Positions 26,119 through 28,051 of a stretch of 28,051 bases of DNA are shown in pieces (positions within the stretch are counted from its first letter, which is position 1; every line of letters begins with the position of its first letter). The position numbers were made by a program, and so were the translations under genes. Origin of the DNA: a virus; IMG/VR virus record IMGVR_UViG_3300008448_000475, positions 1 through 28,051 of that record. One strand, given 5' to 3'. The notes under the pieces are model-generated. The model saw only the letters and a list, made by a program, of their open reading frames with translations, made no database searches and had not been told where the DNA came from.

Positions 26119-26401
26119 GTCCAAAAGACTCGGTGCTAAACAGCACAAGAACTCTGGTCGTGGCACTCACAAGGGCGATGCTTCATGGGAAGGGTTTACC
26201 GTTGACTTCAAAGAGGTTGGTAAATCCTTTACCCTTAACAAAGAGGTCTGGGCTAAGGCAACTACCGATGCTATTCGTAATAATGACAATCCAGCAATCG
26301 TAGTTGTCCTTGGCGAAGAGGGTATTAAAACAAGACTAGCAATCATTGAGTTGTCCTTGTTAGACATGATACTTGACCAACTGCCACCTGATAGTGTATA
26401 A
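26102..26401 (+). CDS. Candidate PD-(D/E)XK Holliday junction resolvase
   Basis: The 99-residue product has NSGRGTHKGDAS, then FTVDFKEV, giving D26, D35 and K37 as the D...(D/E)xK core of the PD-(D/E)XK fold. WAKATTDAIRNNDNPAIVVVLG continues as in Hjc-type and phage resolvase-like nucleases, where a Ser/Trp helix and an alanine-containing helix follow the second strand. AAGGA sits 5 bases before the ATG. The context (RecA-like, zinc ribbon, Cas4-like nuclease) fits Holliday junction processing. The core is small and Asp replaces the usual Glu at 35, so a different PD-(D/E)XK nuclease is possible. Confidence 0.62.
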   Translation: MSERGESKRLGAKQHKNSGRGTHKGDASWEGFTVDFKEVGKSFTLNKEVWAKATTDAIRNNDNPAIVVVLGEEGIKTRLAIIELSLLDMILDQLPPDSV

Positions 26402-26402
26402 T
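26373..26402 (+). promoter_or_regulatory. Promoter before the 101-residue unknown gene
   Basis: TTGACC (26373-26378), an 18-base spacer and TATAAT (26397-26402) give a near-consensus promoter. It sits in the end of the resolvase-like gene, 24 bases before the next ATG, which has AAGGAA upstream. Confidence 0.55.
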
Positions 26403-26426
26403 AGAAACATAACATTAAGGAAACAA

Positions 26427-26732
26427 ATGGAACCACAACAAACAACGCTAGAGCAAGTAAATGGTCTAGTAGACATTGCAGAATACATGGATGATGAAGA
26501 GCTGACTACAGCCCTAACCTTCATTGCTAAACTAATTATCAAACCAGATGTACCACTAAATGTTGCAACAGTGGAGATCGTTCGTCTGCAAGCAATTGCT
26601 GCGAAGATGTCCTTTAAAGCCACTTGGCTTACCAATGTAGAAAAAGGAGATAGAGCGAAGAAGAATATCTACTACACCGCTGCCGAGGCAATCAATAACC
26701 TTGTGTCAGCTCTGAAGTATATTACTCGCTAG
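26427..26732 (+). CDS. Hypothetical all-helical protein
   Basis: The product is 101 residues from the ATG at 26427, chosen for AAGGAA 5 bases upstream; the in-frame extension upstream overlaps the promoter. It is mostly helical and acidic at the start (TLEQVNGLVDIAEYMDDEELTTAL), and Lys/Tyr-rich near the end (EKGDRAKKNIYYTAAEAINN). There is no cysteine and no recognised motif. It has its own promoter candidate and lies between a resolvase-like and a Cas4-like nuclease gene, so a role in recombination or its control is possible but unproven. Confidence 0.6.
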   Translation: MEPQQTTLEQVNGLVDIAEYMDDEELTTALTFIAKLIIKPDVPLNVATVEIVRLQAIAAKMSFKATWLTNVEKGDRAKKNIYYTAAEAINNLVSALKYITR

Positions 26733-26739
26733 TATTAAC

Positions 26740-27546
26740 ATGGCTAAAAGTTTATTGCAACAAGTAATGCTCAAGGTAGAGGACAAGGTTTCTTCTCGTC
26801 CATCTTTCATTGACAAAGATGCACTGATTGAAAAGATTAACTCTGGATACACAATTAATCGTGTAGATAAGTTTCAGACCAAGAAGACCTTTGCACCTAG
26901 CACGATTGCATTCTCTCATGGAGAGTGTCCTCGTTACTGGTACCTAGCCTTCGAAGGTGCTAACTTTACAGACAACGCAGATGCCTACGGCGGTGCCAAC
27001 ATGACTGCTGGTACAAAGGCACACGAAAGAATTCAGGAAGCTATGGGTAATGTCCCAGGTCTGCTTGTTGATTCCGAGTTTAAGGTAACATATAATGATC
27101 CACCGATCTTCGGCTATGGTGACGTTATCCTAAACTGGGAAGATGCAGAACTACTTGGTGAGATTAAGACAATGCCGAATGAAGGTTTTGAGTATCGTAA
27201 AATGGCAGGTAAGCCAAAGCTGGGTCACATGGTTCAGCTACTTATCTACATGAAGATCCTCAATAAGAACAAAGCAATTCTGATCTATGAGAACAAGAAC
27301 AATCACGAACTTCTGATTTTTCCTGTAGAATTAAATCAGTACATGTTTGAGTGGGTAGAGAACACTTTTGAGTGGATGAGAACAGTTCGAAAGGCATGGG
27401 AGGACAAAACCCTGCCAGAGAAAAACTATCGTTCAAACTCAAAAATCTGTAAGACTTGTCCAATCCGTCAGGTTTGTGATGATGCAGGTTCTGGAGAGAT
27501 AAAAATTAAATCTCTGGAGCCGTTAGATGAAAAACAAACACTGTGA
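26740..27546 (+). CDS. Cas4/RecB-like PD-(D/E)XK nuclease with four cysteines
   Basis: The 268-residue product has the Cas4/RecB arrangement: C63 (GECPRYWYL), H95, D128 (GYGDVIL), E141 and K143 (GEIKT), and Q166 to Y170 (QLLIY). A C-terminal cysteine trio follows: C237, C240 and C246 (CKTCPIRQVC). Four cysteines in these places usually hold an iron-sulfur cluster, and the nuclease core is complete. Phage proteins of this kind are DNA exonucleases in recombination and end processing. No Shine-Dalgarno is seen; TAGTAT lies 4 bases before the ATG, so a leaderless start is possible. There is no CRISPR here, so an adaptation role is not implied. Confidence 0.85.
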   Translation: MAKSLLQQVMLKVEDKVSSRPSFIDKDALIEKINSGYTINRVDKFQTKKTFAPSTIAFSHGECPRYWYLAFEGANFTDNADAYGGANMTAGTKAHERIQEAMGNVPGLLVDSEFKVTYNDPPIFGYGDVILNWEDAELLGEIKTMPNEGFEYRKMAGKPKLGHMVQLLIYMKILNKNKAILIYENKNNHELLIFPVELNQYMFEWVENTFEWMRTVRKAWEDKTLPEKNYRSNSKICKTCPIRQVCDDAGSGEIKIKSLEPLDEKQTL

Positions 27547-27817
27547 ATGGTGCGATAACCAATTCGAAGCAAAGATATCTTATCAGATTTATTGCTCACC
27601 CGAATGTAGGGAATTAGCAACCAAAGAAAAGATAGCACAACGCTACGCTAGAACACGTATCCAGAACAGGGTAGGTAAGAGGAGACACTGCAAATCGTGT
27701 GGTGTCCCTCTTTCCATTTACAATGACGATGCCATATGCCAAACCTGCGAGGTAAACCCAACTGACGTAGCTAAAGCACTCAAAGACATTAAGGGACTTA
27801 TCAATGGTAAAGATTAG
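27527..27817 (+). CDS. Double zinc-ribbon protein
   Basis: The 96-residue product overlaps the upstream gene by 20 bases and the next by 14. It has two cysteine sets: C6, C9 and CSPEC at the N-terminus (CEWCDNQF, YCSPECREL), and C55, C58 with C71, C74 further on (CKSCGVPL, CQTCEVN). Between them lies a basic stretch (RYARTRIQNRVGKRRH) suited to nucleic acid binding. I do not recognise a specific family. Its position between the nuclease and RuvC-like genes suggests a DNA-processing accessory. Confidence 0.65.
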   Translation: MKNKHCEWCDNQFEAKISYQIYCSPECRELATKEKIAQRYARTRIQNRVGKRRHCKSCGVPLSIYNDDAICQTCEVNPTDVAKALKDIKGLINGKD

Positions 27818-28051
27818 CAACTTGGTAGATCAACCACAAACAATCTGCTCTATTGATGCCAGTACTAATAGTCTTGCATTTGCTATCTACAAAGATAAAG
27901 AATTGGTTAAGTATGGAAAGATAAACTTTGATGGCATTACGGCATACGACAAGGTTGTCGATGCTGGTGCAAAGGTGAGAGCATTTTTTTCTACATTTGA
28001 GAATATCGATGCTATCGTCATTGAGCACACAGTCTTTATGAATAGCCCAAA
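27804..28051 (+). CDS. RuvC-like Holliday junction resolvase (3' partial)
   Basis: Only the first 82 residues are inside the window. AAGGGA lies 7 bases before the ATG, and the gene overlaps the previous one by 14 bases. ICSIDASTNSLAFAIY has D18 on the first strand of an RNase H fold, and DAIVIEH has E74. This is the RuvC-type pairing of an acidic residue on the first strand and one near the end of the next block. It would cut Holliday junctions left by the RecA-like protein. Without the C-terminus I cannot exclude another RNase H-fold nuclease. Confidence 0.7.
   Translation, partial: MVKISNLVDQPQTICSIDASTNSLAFAIYKDKELVKYGKINFDGITAYDKVVDAGAKVRAFFSTFENIDAIVIEHTVFMNSP

Noticed and set aside
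26740-27546. CRISPR-Cas association of the Cas4-like gene
   Set aside because: No CRISPR repeats and no other cas genes are visible; the surroundings are phage recombination genes.
1-28051. tRNA genes, insertion sequences, integrase or attachment sites
   Set aside because: None were found by reading; coding density is near complete and no long direct or inverted repeats or transposase motifs were seen.

Overview
This window looks like part of the genome of a tailed double-stranded DNA bacteriophage with a long, flexible, siphovirus-type tail. All recognisable genes lie on the + strand. They are tightly packed, with many TAATG or TAGTG stop/start overlaps, and I see no rRNA, tRNA, insertion sequence or CRISPR array. 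Base composition is moderately AT-rich. The host is probably an actinobacterium, but this is an inference: it rests on the MerR-like HTH protein at the tail/replication boundary, the DnaE-type polymerase, and several genes that lack a Shine-Dalgarno site but have a -10 box a few bases before the start codon, as in leaderless actinobacterial genes.

Positions 1-17027 form the tail module. A giant tape measure protein (5' end outside the window, more than 2,830 residues) is followed by a distal-tail-like protein, a 1,567-residue baseplate hub/minor tail protein, and four smaller tail-tip or fibre-type proteins. The most notable feature is in the last third of the tape measure protein. It carries what reads as an atypical protein-kinase-like domain of the HipA/FAM20/PI-kinase type (about residues 2405-2700), preceded by a possible ADP-ribosyltransferase-like segment (about 2177-2335). 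Both lie between the second and third copies of a Gly-rich PAML..GE motif. A protein that is ejected with the genome and carries putative effector enzymes would be unusual. A small beta-rich domain also recurs in three of the tail proteins.

Positions 17027-28051 form the replication and recombination module: a MerR-like HTH protein, two small unknown proteins, a DnaB-type helicase, an unknown protein, a DnaG-type primase, a gp32-like single-stranded DNA-binding protein, a DnaE-type DNA polymerase III alpha subunit with a complete PHP metal site, a MazG-like pyrophosphohydrolase, a RecA/UvsX-like recombinase, a 59-residue zinc-ribbon protein, a PD-(D/E)XK candidate junction resolvase, an unknown protein, a Cas4/RecB-like nuclease with four cysteines, a double zinc-ribbon protein, and the start of a RuvC-like resolvase. 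Together these give a nearly self-sufficient replisome plus a recombination-dependent replication and repair set.

The clearest regulatory block is between the gp32-like gene and dnaE (21205-21320). It has a strong intrinsic terminator followed by a consensus promoter (TTGACA, 17 bases, TATACT). Further promoter candidates lie before the gp32-like gene, the 101-residue unknown gene, and the genes at 16599 and 19331. No gene-free stretch is longer than 120 bases.
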